A DNA stretch of 64,000 nucleotides, taken from the NCBI GenBank assembly GCA_001972305.1, contig BDDD01006374.1:1-64000 (forward strand), in the 5' to 3' direction. Source of the DNA: Cephalotus follicularis (taxonomy: Eukaryota; Streptophyta; Magnoliopsida; Oxalidales; Cephalotaceae). Of the stretch, positions 34,478 to 46,165 are shown one piece after another. The position numbers were made by a program, and so were the translations under genes. The notes under the pieces are model-generated. The model made no database searches. It saw only the letters and a program-made list of their open reading frames with translations, and was not told the origin of the DNA. The stretch's first letter is position 1. The number at the start of each line of letters is the position of its first letter.

Positions 34478-35700
34478 ATAATGATCGCCCAGAGGAGGCT
34501 GAGGAGACCCGAGCAAGCTCCTACACTTCACGTAGGACAGACACGTTGCAGAGAAGAAGGTCAGACCACTCGGTCCGGCTTGCCACGGGAACATCCCAAG
34601 TTTCTAGCAAGACTAGGAACATAGAGGATATCGAGCAGACCATGAATAGAAGGTTTGACGAGATAGAGAGAAGGCTCAGAGGAGCCGAGCAGGGGAAAGG
34701 GTACCTGTCAGAGGTACAAAACATCAACTGTACCCCTTTTACTACTGAGATAATGAGGGAGCGTATCCCAAGGGGATTCAAATTCCAGAGTCTCAAGGAG
34801 TACAATGGGTCCACGGACCCAATTCAACATGTGCGCTACTATACACAAATTATGTTAGTGCACCAAGATTAAGACTCTGTGCTTTGCCACGGATTCCAGA
34901 CAACTCTGACAGGCGCGGCCCAAGCATGGTATTCCACGTTATCACAAAACTCGGTGGCAAACTTCGAACAATTTACGAAACTGTTCATGACCAAATTTTC
35001 TCAACAGCACCACGCAAAGGAAGAACTCAAACCATATAATCAACGTGGTGAAGGGGAAAGATGAGTCCCTCAGAGATTACCGAACCAGATTCAATAGGGA
35101 ATCTCTGATGATTAAGGACATAGAGCCCTTCTTCGCTCTAGTAGCTCTGAACAGTGAGTTGAAGGAAAACTCACCCTTTACTTTCTCTCTTATAAAGAAA
35201 CCAGCTCAAGATATGGCAGACATGCTAAGAAAAGTCGAGAAGTACGTCAATACCAAGAAGGCAATGGCCGCTAGGAAGCAGAAGACTTCCTGATCGGGCC
35301 AATAGGTGGAGAAAGAGGAGCACTCACAAAGTGCTCCAGGGAAAAAACAGAAGAGAAAGGATAGGTCAAAGCTGACCAAAGATGACCTAAGACACAAACT
35401 CTCCAGAAAGGAGGATTCACCAAAGAGGGGTACACCGATCCCTACTTACAACAACTTTGCCCCTCTCCTGAAGACGAGGACCAGAATTCTAGCAATAGAG
35501 AAAGACAAGGTCTCCATTCAGTGGCCAGAGCCATTGAGATCAGCGCCAGAGAAGAGGGACGCGGATAAATATTATCAGTACCATCATGACCACGAGCACG
35601 ACACGAAAAAGGGCATACACTTAAAGAATCATATTGAGGACCTGATTCGAAAAGGTAATCTTTGAAGGTATGTTTACAGGAATGCTCCCCAAGAAAGAAG
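34478..35700 (+). pseudogene. Element D gag, degenerate
   Basis: The pieces read IEQTMNRRFDEIERRLRG (coiled region), PRGFKFQSLKEYNGSTDPIQHVRYY, then the retrotransposon-gag core GAAQAWYSTLSQNSVANFEQFTKLFMTKFS. After the core come an SLRDYRTRFNRE block and a C-terminal YHHDHEHDTKKGIHLKNHIEDLIRKGNL motif, which is the Tat gag tail ahead of protease. Stops and frame shifts at about 34,872, 35,064 and 35,293 split it. It starts abruptly at the junction with element C, so its initiation codon is lost. Confidence 0.85.
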
Positions 35701-35752
35701 GGAGCACAGAGAACCAACTCCGAAGCAGAAAGAGGAGTAGCAGCCCAGGGGT

Positions 35753-36487
35753 GTGATTCACACCATCTCTGGAGGGGTCACATCTGGTGGCGACCACGTA
35801 AGGACTCAAAAAGCATATGCTAGACAGACCTTTGCTGTGCAACAATACCCGCATAGAAAAATGTTGAAGTCAAGTGGAGAAGAAGAGGTTATATCATTCT
35901 CTAAGATGGACTATGAGGGAGTACGTCTCACTCATGATGATCTAGTGGTGGTGACTCTTCAAGTGAAATTGTTCACTATGAAGAGGATCCTCATTAATAG
36001 TGAGAGCTCGATTGATATCCTATAAAAGCACGCTTTTGATCAATTGAGGATACCGACCGACCAGTTGAGGCCCATGAAAACTCCTCTACTAGGCTTCACA
36101 AGAGAGATGGTCTATACTCTAGGATCCATTGACTTGTCAGTGGTTTCAGGCACAACCCCACGCTAGACTCAAGTGCAAATGACATTCTCAATGATTGATA
36201 CACAAAGCCCATACAACGCAATAGTTGGGAGAACAGGTCTAAATTTGATGGAGGTGATAGTGTCGACAAGACACTTATTGATGACATTCCCGACCAGGTT
36301 TGGTGTGAGGGAAGTCCGCAGAGACCAACAGGTTGCTAGAAAGTGCTACAAAACTGCCATAATGGATAAGGGGAAGGAAAAAACCCTTCCAATCGCAAAT
36401 GTGGAGCCAAGAGGAAAAGTGGAGCCCGAGCGTCCACAGCCCATGGAAGATGTAGTGCAGGTGCCTTTAGAGGAAGGAAATGCATAG
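35753..36487 (+). pseudogene. Element D protease, degenerate
   Basis: This is a gypsy aspartic protease. It opens TISGGVTSGGD and has the FSKMDYEGVRLTHDDLVV lead. The active-site stretch reads ILINSESSIDIL, where the family has Asp-Ser-Gly-Ser-Ser. Asp has become Asn and Gly has become Glu, both G-to-A changes on the coding strand. The C-terminal YNAIVGRTGLNLM flap-side motif is preserved. The Glu- and Pro-rich linker to RT follows (PERPQPMEDVVQVPLEEG). Confidence 0.85.
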
Positions 36488-36639
36488 AAAGTTTTACAAG
36501 TTGGCTCACAACTTAGAGAGGTGGAGAAAGAGAAACTAATAACGTTCCTCAAAAACAACAGAGATGAGTTAACCTGGTCAGCAGAGGAGGTTCCAGGGAT
36601 CAGTCCAAAGGTGATGGTACATAACTGAGCGTAGATCCA

Positions 36640-38527
36640 ATGAGGCCTCCGATCAGGCAAAAGAAGAGAAACTTCACCCCAAAAAGGCAACAAGTGATAG
36701 CAGATGAAGTCAATAAACTATTGCAGGCAAGGTTTATAAAGGAAGTGCATTATTCTGACTGGCTGGCGAACCCGGTCATAGTCAAGAAGGCGAATGGCAA
36801 GTGGAGGATGTGCATAGATTTTACAGATCTCAACAAAGCTTAACCAAAAAATCACATCCACCTCCCAAAGATTGATCAATTAGTAGATGCAACCTCCGAA
36901 TAAAGAATATTAAGCTTCTTGGATGCATACTCGGGCTACAATCAGATTCCTATGTATGAGCTAGACGAGAACAAGACAGCTTTCATCACTGACAGAGGCA
37001 TGTATTGCTACAAGGTCATGCCCTTCGAATTAAAGAATGCTAGGGCGACCTACCAATGGTTGGTCAACAAGATCTTTGAACCTCAGATCGGGAGGAATAT
37101 GGACGTTTATATTGACAATATGCTCGTCAAAATACCAGTACGGAGCCCTCACATTAAAGACTTGGAGGAGACTTTTGAAGTACTGAGGAAATACAAAATG
37201 CGGCTAAATCCTTCCAAGAGTACTTTTGGGGTTACTTCTGGTAAATTCCTCGGGTTTATGGTTTAAAGCAGAGGAATAGAAGCCAACCCAGAGAAGATTA
37301 CAGTGATTCAGAGCTTAAGGCCTCCACAATCTGTCAAGGATGTGCAAAGATTAAACAGTAAAATCGCAGCCATGAGCAGATTTGTTTCCAAATCGGCGGG
37401 GAAATGCCTTCCTTTCTGCAAAGTATTAAGGGATCCCAAGGGGTTTTCCTGGTGGGAAGAATGTTAAGCAACCTTTGAGAAATTGAAGGAATACTTGGCT
37501 TCCCCTCCTCTGATATCAAAACCAAGAGATGGGGAAGACTTGTATTTGTACCTTGCGGCAACATCAGGAGCAGTGAGTGAAGTGCTTGTCAGGGAAGAGG
37601 ACAAAGTTCAAAGGCCGGTATATTATGTGAGCAAGGCTTTGAACGACACTGAGGGGAGGTATATAGAGGTAGAGAAATATGCTTATGCTCTAATCATTGT
37701 AGCAAAGAAGTTAAGGCCATACTTTCAAGCCTATACTATCAAAGTCTTGACTGACAAGCCACTAAAACAAGAGGTAGCAAAGCTAGACATCTCGGGCAGA
37801 TTGATCAAGTGGTCTGTCGAATTGGGCAAGTATGACGTAAAGTACGAAGCCAGACCAGCAATAAAATCACAGGTCTTGGCTGACTTTGTAGGAGACAATA
37901 CACTTATGGAGTGTATGGAAGAAGACTCCTCCAAAGAGGATAAGGGGTTATGGAAACTTCCAGTTGATGGCTCATCCCATGTCTCCAAAAGTGGGGCAGG
38001 TTTGGTGTTAACCAGTCCAGATTGGTGGACCTTGGAGTATGCTCTGTGATTTGGTTTCAAAGCAATAAACAATGAAGCAGAGTGGGAAGCTTTGATTGCC
38101 AGACAGACAATTACAAAGCACTTAGAGGTTCAAAAAATAGAAGCCTTTAGTGATTCTCAGCTGGTGGTTGGTCTGGTAAGTGAAGAGTATGAAGCCCGAG
38201 AAGATTCCATGGCTAAATACTTAGCCCATGTTCAGAGTTTAAGGTCGGTTTTGCAAGTATTGCGAGTTTTGAAAGTTCCCAGAGCAGACCAATTATCAAA
38301 ACTAGCTAAATCAGGGGAATTAGAGAAAAATCGAACCGTGCTAATAGATTATTTGGACAGGCCTACCATCTCGGATGCAGAGATGATGGATATTGATGTT
38401 TGACAGGAGCCAAATTGGATGACTACATTTATCAGTTGGCTAAGGGATGGAATTGTGTCAGAGAACCCAGAGGAGGCAAGGAGGTTGGTGTATAGATCCA
38501 ATGGATACCAATTCCGAGAAGGGATCC
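36640..38527 (+). pseudogene. Element D reverse transcriptase, RNase H and archaeal-type RNase H
   Basis: RT blocks read in order: EVNKLLQARFIKEVHYSDWLANPV, KWRMCIDFTDLNKA, FLDAYSGYNQIPMY, KVMPFELKNARATYQ and DVYIDNMLVK. The catalytic YIDD has become YIDN. RNase H follows with YLAATSGAVSEVLVREE, PVYYVSKALNDTEGRY and TDKPLKQ. A second RNase H follows with LPVDGSSHVSKSGAG, NEAEWEAL and SDSQLVVGL; this archaeal-type domain marks the Tat lineage. Stops at 36,841, 36,901 and 38,047 and other breaks disable it. The frame is cut after NGYQFREGIL by a solo LTR. Confidence 0.88.
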
Positions 38528-41060
38528 TGTAATAACCGAAATTTTAAATTCAATGTATATTGTACAATGATAAATAAAATATGCATTGAATTGAAAAATT
38601 AATGCTTAATTACCCTTTTGATTGAGCTAATTGTTGCTATTGGATTGTATTGAGGGTTTAATTGCATGGCATTTGGACTGAATTAACTTAATTGAAAGTT
38701 GGTTGAATAAAGTTATGAAATCAGAATTTTGGCACTTGACAGTCGACTGTAGCAGAGGAAAAGTCGACTGGTCGATTCATAAAGGGACAGTAGACTGTTA
38801 GAGAAAATAGTCGACTGGGAGAGCTCAGACAGAAGCTCGATACGTGTTGCTTGAAACATGGAAATGACATGAGTCATTGGGATAGGAGTTACATTCCGAG
38901 AATTGACGAGGAAACGTGTCCTCAGCTTCTGTATTGAGGAAAGAATGGTGTCCTAAGTCATTTCACCTGCAAAAAAGAAAAGAAAGGAAAGAGAACAGGG
39001 AGAAAAAGAGAAAAGAAAATGTTGAAACTGTGAGTTAGTGGAGATTCTGAGACACTGATACAAATTCTTATATATCAGCTATTGCATGAGTCAATTAAGA
39101 GTGTTAGAATGTTTGAAAGAGAGGAAACAATCTGTTACTGTGAGCATACTGGAATTGGAGTCAAAGATGAGTTTGGAAGCTTGATATTCAAGTGGTAAGC
39201 TACTGATTCGAGCTCAGTTATTATTACCATAATTAAGCAGTTATGTATATATACTGAATACGTTCTCTATGCATACTGTTAACATGCAAACATAGATTGA
39301 ATTCTGGAAATTGGAGTTAAAATGAATTGAAGGAGTTTTTGGTCTATAAAGAGAAGAATCACTCAATTGATTATGGGATAGCGAATTGAGATAGGTTGTA
39401 TGATATGATTTTGAAGATATGATATGTGTATTATAACAAGATGGTTATATATATGATTGCATGTTTTTTGGCTTGAATTGAAATGAGAAATGCATGCTCT
39501 GTTTTCTGCCTGTTACTATGAATCGATGTTCAGGCAAGAACAGTCGACTATTTAGGATAAACAGTAGACTACTCAATGGAAACAGTTGACTATTAATTAG
39601 AGACAGTCGACTGTGCAAGGGAAAAAGACGACTATTCAAGAGAAACAGTCAATTGTTGGAGAGACTGTCAGCATTTTAGTAAGAATTGTCAACGCTTAAG
39701 TGCTTGTTTCATGTTCAATGCTACTGTTTACACTAGATTCCATAGAGGATGATTCCAATAATCAATCATTGCTATGTGTAATCAAATTTTGGGAATTAGA
39801 CGACTTATGCATTCACCGTTGATTGCATATATTGATATTGATTATACTGTTATTAACTGTTTGAATCCTTGAACTGTTATTACTCGTACTGTTATGCAAT
39901 TACATATTGCTATTGCTAATGTTATAGATATTGTATATTTATCAAAGTAATTTATAAATACTACTGTTCTAAAGTGATTTCAAAGATTTTAATTAATAAG
40001 TGCTATATGCACAATTAAAGATTTTCAACTACTATTTTAAAAAAAAAAACCTATTGCTACTGAATTGTTTTCTCCAAGTGAGAGTGCTATATGCACAACT
40101 AAGTGTTTCAACTGTACTGTTTTCTCTATAAGAGAACTCAATGTTTCCAGTGTACTATTTTCATCCACTGAGAGGCATTGTTATTGTACTATTATTGTTT
40201 CTCAAAAGAGATTTACTGAACTATTTTACTATTTTCTCAAAAGAAAACTACTATTATATTACATATTATATATGTAATACTGATATATTGTAATGTACTA
40301 TTTGTCTCTGATAGTTTCAGATGCTCTAGTAAACAGAGTGTATCACTGACTACGGAGGTGAGCCTATGTGCTAGGAGTTTATGGCTAGAGCTTATTCACC
40401 AAACTTATCTACAATGAAGATCGTGAGTGTTAGTTGCCCGCAAAGTGCCGACAACAGTGTTTACCTATTCTATCATCATCAGAGTGCATGGTGATAGTAA
40501 GTGGTGCATCATTGTCTAGGAGGTAGCGACATTTGACACCCACTAGTGGTATTCGAACAACCTGATTGTTTGTACTCTTGTGCGGTATGCTTGATAACTG
40601 ATTGACTATAGCCACTTGGCACGTTTTCTTACATATATCAGCATATATATATAATCAATGTTTTCAAAATATAAACTATCATGCATGATTACATACATAT
40701 ATTCATTCTCATACATTCTTCCTACTAAACCGAGTGAGGACAATGGCTAATACCTATAATTTCAGATTAACAAAGGAAGTGAAGACGTGCTGCTGAAGCT
40801 TCTCGCTGAAGGCTTCTATCTTAAGGTTGTTAATGTGTACTATAATAAAGTCATACCCTGTAGTTATATTTACATTGCTAGTATGTAATATATAACTTGT
40901 ACTGTACTGAGCTTAAGCATGTAGTATGGGATACATGTGTATGCGTTTTTATATAATCCAGTATGAATGATTGCTTATGAAAAGTTTAAATTTTTGGATT
41001 TTGATAAATACTGAATTAACTGATAACCATGTGTGTTGATTCAAAAAACAGGGTGTGACA
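38528..41060 (+). mobile_element. Solo LTR in element D pol, with target duplication GATCC
   Basis: It starts TGTAATAACCGAAATTTTA and ends GGGTGTGACA, flanked by a perfect GATCC duplication (38,523-38,527 and 41,061-41,065). Removing it rejoins the D reading frame. It contains two clusters of CAGTCGACTG-like palindromes (about 38,738-38,820 and 39,538-39,660). The rest is AT-rich and non-coding. Confidence 0.93.
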
Positions 41061-41065
41061 GATCC

Positions 41066-41833
41066 TCTACAAAATGTCATTTTCTTTCCCTATGTTGAGA
41101 TGTTTGACCCCCTTAGAGGCCGATTACCCTTTAAGGGAGGTCTATGAAGGATTATTCGGAAATCACACAGGGGGCAAAACTTTGTCCAACAAGTTGTTAA
41201 GACAGGGTTATTTCTGGCCCACCATGCACAAAGATACCATCAATTTTGTAAGGAAGTGTGATAAGTGTCAGAGGAATGCTAACATAAGCAGAAGACCATC
41301 TGAACCTTTGACATCCATCACCGCTCCTTGGCCCTTCCCGCAGTGGGGAATGGACTTCGTCGGACCATTACCAGTGGCATCGGGGCAGAGAAAATATCTC
41401 ATTGTGGTAGTGGACTACTTCACTAAATGGGTAGAAGCCGAGCCCCTAGCCACGATAACATAGAAGAATACAGAAAGTTTCGTCTGGAAGTCAATCATTT
41501 GCAGATTTGGGGTTCCCAGAGTAATTGTCTCTGATAATGAGAAATAGTTTGACTGCCAAGCTTTCCATAATTTTTGCAAAGAGTGGAGAATTGAGCATAG
41601 GCTTGCTTCCATAGCCTACCCCCAGAGCAATGGCCAAGCAGAGGTCATTAATAGAGAAGTCATCGTGGGTTTGAAAAAGTGCCTTGAAGATAGCAAAGAA
41701 AGATGGACAGAGAAGCTACCAAGTGTACTATAGGCATATAGAACCACTCCTCAGACCACAACTGGCGAGTCCCCCTTCAGCCTTTGTTTTGGAGCAGATG
41801 CTATGATACCGGTGAAAATAGGAGTGCATTCTA
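41066..41833 (+). pseudogene. Element D integrase, N-terminal and core
   Basis: The zinc-binding region reads GLFGNHTGGKTLSNKLL with CDKCQ, lacking one expected His. The core has PFPQWGMDFVGPL, VSDNEK followed by a TAG where the family has Gly then Gln/Arg, and YPQSNGQAEVINRE with the catalytic Glu. YRTTPQTTTGESPFSLCFGADAMIPV ends the core. Several Gln and Trp codons are stops. The frame is then broken by a second solo LTR. Confidence 0.88.
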
Positions 41834-44694
41834 TAATGACCCGTGTTAATTTTGGGCAAATTAGCCTTTGGATCTTGGGGAAATTCTCTTTTTCCTTCCT
41901 TGGTTCGGGTTTGGGCTTGAAGGATGGTAAGTCCCAAAGGAGGAAGGAGTCACGTGTGTTTGTTTTGGGTTGTTGCCTTGGGATGTGGGAAGAGTACTGA
42001 AGTGATTTTGGCAGTAGGCAGTTGGTGTCTTAAGCAGAGGCAGGTGGGATTACTCATTTTCTACCAGTTCCAGTTGGATGAAGAGTTGCTGAGAAGTTTT
42101 CTTCTTTCTTCTTCTTCGTTCTCTCTTTGAGGTGATGTTCGTGTCTGAGGTTATGGACGTTCTCACCGGCTACGTGCTTAGAAGGTGAGTGTTCTCCTCA
42201 ATGTGTTAGCAGGGCGACGATCGTGGCAGTGTGATAGTGTGAGGCCGAGGAAGATCTCTATTGTGGTTTTATACATATGAGTGTTCACACATTTTCCCCG
42301 GTAGTGCTGAGTAGATGTTGCTAAGCTTGTTGTGTGTATGTTGATCTTGCAGAGGAAGATCCAGGCGCAGAGTCTGCACAGCAAGTAAGCTAGCCTGAGA
42401 ACTTGCAGTTACTAGTGAGTGGGATGTTTCCTTTTCTATCATTTGATACTGAGAGTCTATTGTTAATATGCCTTCCTCTGATGTTATCTTTGACCAGAAT
42501 TCTTCTCCTGTTGCCTTATTGTTGTTGCATGATTTAAATACTTTCTTTCCAAGTAGAGATGCTTGATGTTTGGGGTTGATTGTGGTTACCCTATTTCCTA
42601 AGTATCTCATGCTTCTTGACATCATTGTGTTATTCTCGGAGGCCGGTTACTGGTATGTTTGGTTGTATGAGACCTCATCTGGCCGAGGAGGAGTGTGGTG
42701 TTCGATCCCAATTCCATTTAGAAGTTCTGTTGTCTATGACGGAGCTATTGAGTGTGACTGTGCCTAGGTTCCATTACCAGGATCTGCTCATTTCGTTGGT
42801 CTATGATGAAATGTTGCGTTGAGAGCAGCCGATGGATCCGCTACCTCTTTGGTCTAGCCATGATTGAGTGCTCAAACATGAGATTTCTGACTTGAGATAG
42901 TTGGGTGGTGATTCACCCACCTCTGAGTCAAAGTTCTCCTCTGTCATCTCAACAAGGGTGGAACTAAGCGGTGATTCACGGGCCCCTTAGTTGATGCTCG
43001 GACTATATGATTATAGACGAAGGAGTGCTTGTGTAGCCCTTCCATAGAAGTTCATATATATATGTGATTGCCGACGAAGGAGTGCTTGCGTAGCCCTACC
43101 ATAGAAGTTCATGTATTGAGTCCCAAAAGTATGATTGCCGACGAAGGAGAGCTTACGTAGCCATTCCATCGATGTTCATACGGATGCTTTGGACATGTGG
43201 TATCTGTATGTGTACATGAGGGAAGTGTACAGTCCTGTAGCCCATGACCTCTCCGATGTGGCCTCCGACGAAGCTGTAACTTGTGGTTGACGAAGTGGTT
43301 CCGGAAGTGGAAATGTGTGAATGAAATGTGTGGTGTGATGTGTGTGAATGTGTGGCATGTTTACTTGTGGTTGATACAATACCAGTAGTCCTCTGATCAT
43401 TTGTTGATCCTCGAAATATTTATCATAACTTTACGTTATTACCTTTCCTGAGATCGGTCATCGAGTTGGTAGCTCTGAAGTTCTTCTCGGACTCTTTACT
43501 TTGTTAAAATGTTTTACATACTCACTTCTTAATTTTCTTGTTGAACCATGGTTATGTAGTGTCCTCGGCCCAGTTGGGCATGGCACATGTTGTTGCTTAG
43601 CGCCCAGTGGTTGTGGGTTGCTTGGGAAGTTCCTTGATCTTACTCACTAGTCGATTGGACTAATCCCCTCTCAGTTTTGTGTGCAGAGGAAGCTGAGGTA
43701 GAGTTTTTGAGATCCACCAGAGGAAAGCGCGTTTTGGCAGAGGTAGACGTATGACGCAAGCACCTTAGAATGGCCCCTAGGCCACGTCTGACCTTCATGC
43801 ATTTTTGGGGCATCTTGGGTTTTGTTTAGATTTTGGTGGATAAATCTGTAAACCTATTGTAATCATCTCTGTATGTAAACATTAAAGAGGATAGGTTGTC
43901 CTCGGATTTTGTGTAGAGGATCGTTTATAAGATGCCTGATGGCTATATGTTTTCTATGACTTTGGGATGATCGGTGACATGATATTTATGCCTTGGTATG
44001 TTAATGAAATTTTGTATGTTGTTGATGAAGTTCTAGGTCATAGAAGGCTTGGAGCCATGGTGATGGGATGCCATGGAGGAACTTGGAGTCTTGCCAGACC
44101 TGGGATGGTGTGGCAGTCCTCCTAGGGCATTGCCTGACTAGACCCCTAGGGTTGAGGATAGTATGCTAGCATGGGAACCTTGTCCTAGGACATTGGGTAT
44201 CCTAGGACTCTTGGCAGAGGTCATACTTTAGGGGAGCTCGGGTAATTAGTTCCTTGTGATGTGACCGTATGTTGGATCTCTCAGTGGTTGACCTTGCAAC
44301 GAGTCCTCGGACTAGAGAGAGAGTCCTCTTGCCTTGATCGCGAGTGTGGCCTTATAGAGTTTTCCCCCCTGGGAGCATGTGGTGTCCTTGGACTTGAATT
44401 GTCCCCGGGCATTTCCTCACTGCCTTAAGTGAAACAGAGCATTTCGTTCTTTGAGGGTAGAAGAGCCTAAGTTTAGTTAAACGGTGAGCTTTGGGTGTCC
44501 TCGGGTTTTCTCTTATTTGCTTATCTTGTTTGGCCCTCGTCTGCTCGGGCGTTTTGCCTTGACCTTTCTGGTCGGGCATTTCGTGAGGGTCCTAGGTAGG
44601 ATCCTCAGCGTGTTTTGGGTGTTCTCGGGTTGTTGGCAGTGTGCCATCCCCGGTAGGACCGTTGTCCCTACGGAACGAGAGCGGATCCTGTCAC
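41834..44694 (+). mobile_element. Solo LTR (2.9 kb) inside element D integrase
   Basis: It begins TAATGACCCGTGTTAATTTTG, close to the TGTAATGACCC start common in plant gypsy LTRs, and ends GGATCCTGTCAC. Integrase coding sense is lost on entry and recovered on exit (VVHCNEANNEEGLRNLLNL). The flanks TTCTA (41,829-41,833) and CTCTA (44,695-44,699) match at four of five bases, so boundaries are good to a few bases. No internal domain is present. The ORF from 44,484 begins in this LTR by chance. Confidence 0.75.
43005..43180. repeat. Three tandem units of about 60-70 bp in solo LTR
   Basis: GACGAAGGAG with GCTTGCGTAGCCC and CCATAGAAGTTCAT recurs three times in direct order with spacer changes. 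Confidence 0.8.
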
Positions 44695-45050
44695 CTCTAG
44701 TGGTGCATTGCAATGAAGCTAATAACGAAGAAGGTTTAAGGAACCTCCTCAACTTAGTGGAAGAGCTCAGAGATAAAGCGGCCATCAGAGTAGCAGCCTA
44801 TCAACAGAGAGTGAGCCATTATTACAATAAAAGAGTAAACCCAAGACCACTAAAGGAAGGAGACCTAGTCCTCCGCAATGCGGCAGTAGCTGATCCTACC
44901 GGTACCAGAGGAAAGTTAGCTCCTAATTGGGAGGGGCCCTACAAGGTGAAAATAGTGCTCCGACCTGGAATATTCAAACTTGAAACTCTGGGGGATAGGG
45001 ACATTCCTAGGGCTTGGAATGCCGAGCACTTAAGGAAGTACTATCAGTGA
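44695..45050 (+). pseudogene. Element D integrase C-terminal end
   Basis: It reads VVHCNEANNEEGLRNLLNL, AIRVAAYQQRVSHYYNKRV, LKEGDLVLRN, GKLAPNWEGPYKV and AWNAEHLRKYYQ-stop. This is the standard C-terminal tail of gypsy integrase with its GPY-type motif. It is open across the whole segment. It ends pol of element D. Confidence 0.9.
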
Positions 45051-46165
45051 TGTTTGCAAGCATTTACAAATGTTCAAAATTTAAGAATATCAATAAAGAA
45101 GAATTTTTTACTCAAAAAGCTGTTTCAAGATTACAGTTTCAAGTTTGCAAGGGACAGGAGGCCCAATGTTCAAGTCCTTAAACCTCTGAACAGCCACCAA
45201 CTAGTTCCCTCAGTCATGAAGCTTTAATACAAGCTTATCAGGTCACGCTGCCAAGGGAGCAATCTGAGCAGGCCTTGATACGGGACCAGAGCTCTCCAAG
45301 TCTCACGAAGACTTAAAACTCCTAAGGGAGTAATCAGAACAGACTAAGGTCTCGAACAAATCGAGGTCTCGAATCCAAAAAGACTCTGTCAGATGAGCAA
45401 CCAAGACAGCCACCAAAGGAGCACCAAAGACTCCTAAGAGAGCAGTGATAAAAGATTATTAAGGGAACAACTAAAAGACTTCTAAGGAAGCAAACAAAAA
45501 GACTCTCAGAGGAGAAAACGATGGTCGGCGAAGCCACAAAAATTTGTCAGACCAAACCAATATCGTAACTTGAGAGGCGAACCCATAAGAAATCGTAATG
45601 ATCAAAGTTGTTGGACTCAGCGCTTTAATACAAGTGCCCCTAAGAGGGCTGCAAGCTCAGACGACCTGGTCTGAAAAATATCAGACCAGACGAGACCCTG
45701 ATTTGAAAATCCATAAGAACTTGTCAGACTAGACCTTTTGCTTGGTCTGCGAACACTCAAGAACTCGCAAAGACCAAGTCTCTTTGCCTGAGAGCTTTTG
45801 ATACAAAGTGTCCTATGTGGGATAGAAAGCTCAGCAACTCGGTCTGAAAAATGTAGGACTACAATATAAGAAGTCTATGAAATAGACTAAGTAAAAATTC
45901 CTAAAGGGAATTACAGTGCTCAAATGAAGCAGAAATCGAGTCCTATTGCTTACATCAAATTTGTCCTAAAGGAATTGTAAGTTCTCCAATAAAGTTAAGG
46001 AAGCTACAAAAGCATGCAAAACAAGAAGGAAAAAATTCCTAAAGGAATAAAAAGACACAATGATGCCAAAGCTTTGTATTTTATAACTGCTCGGAAATGT
46101 ACAAGATACAGAAAAAGTACAAAGGCAAAAAAAAAAAGAAAAATCCTAGCCTAATTTTCATCCCC
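45051..46165. other. Element D spacer between pol and antisense ORF
   Basis: No coding signal. The stretch has imperfect repeats of motifs such as CCTAAGGGAG, CTCGGTCTGAAAAAT and AAGACT, and a polyA-signal-like TTTATT region near 46,080 in the antisense direction. Element F has the equivalent spacer at 61,365-62,726, where one motif (CTCCTCGGAAGGAG) is clearly in tandem. Confidence 0.6.

Noticed and set aside
34521-38072. Minus-strand ORFs opposite element D gag-pol
   Set aside because: They are shadows of the plus-strand polyprotein; the plus strand carries all recognisable domain motifs.
41803-43400. Plus- and minus-strand ORFs of 60-120 codons
   Set aside because: They lie in the solo LTR at 41,834-44,694, overlap each other in several frames and show no domain.
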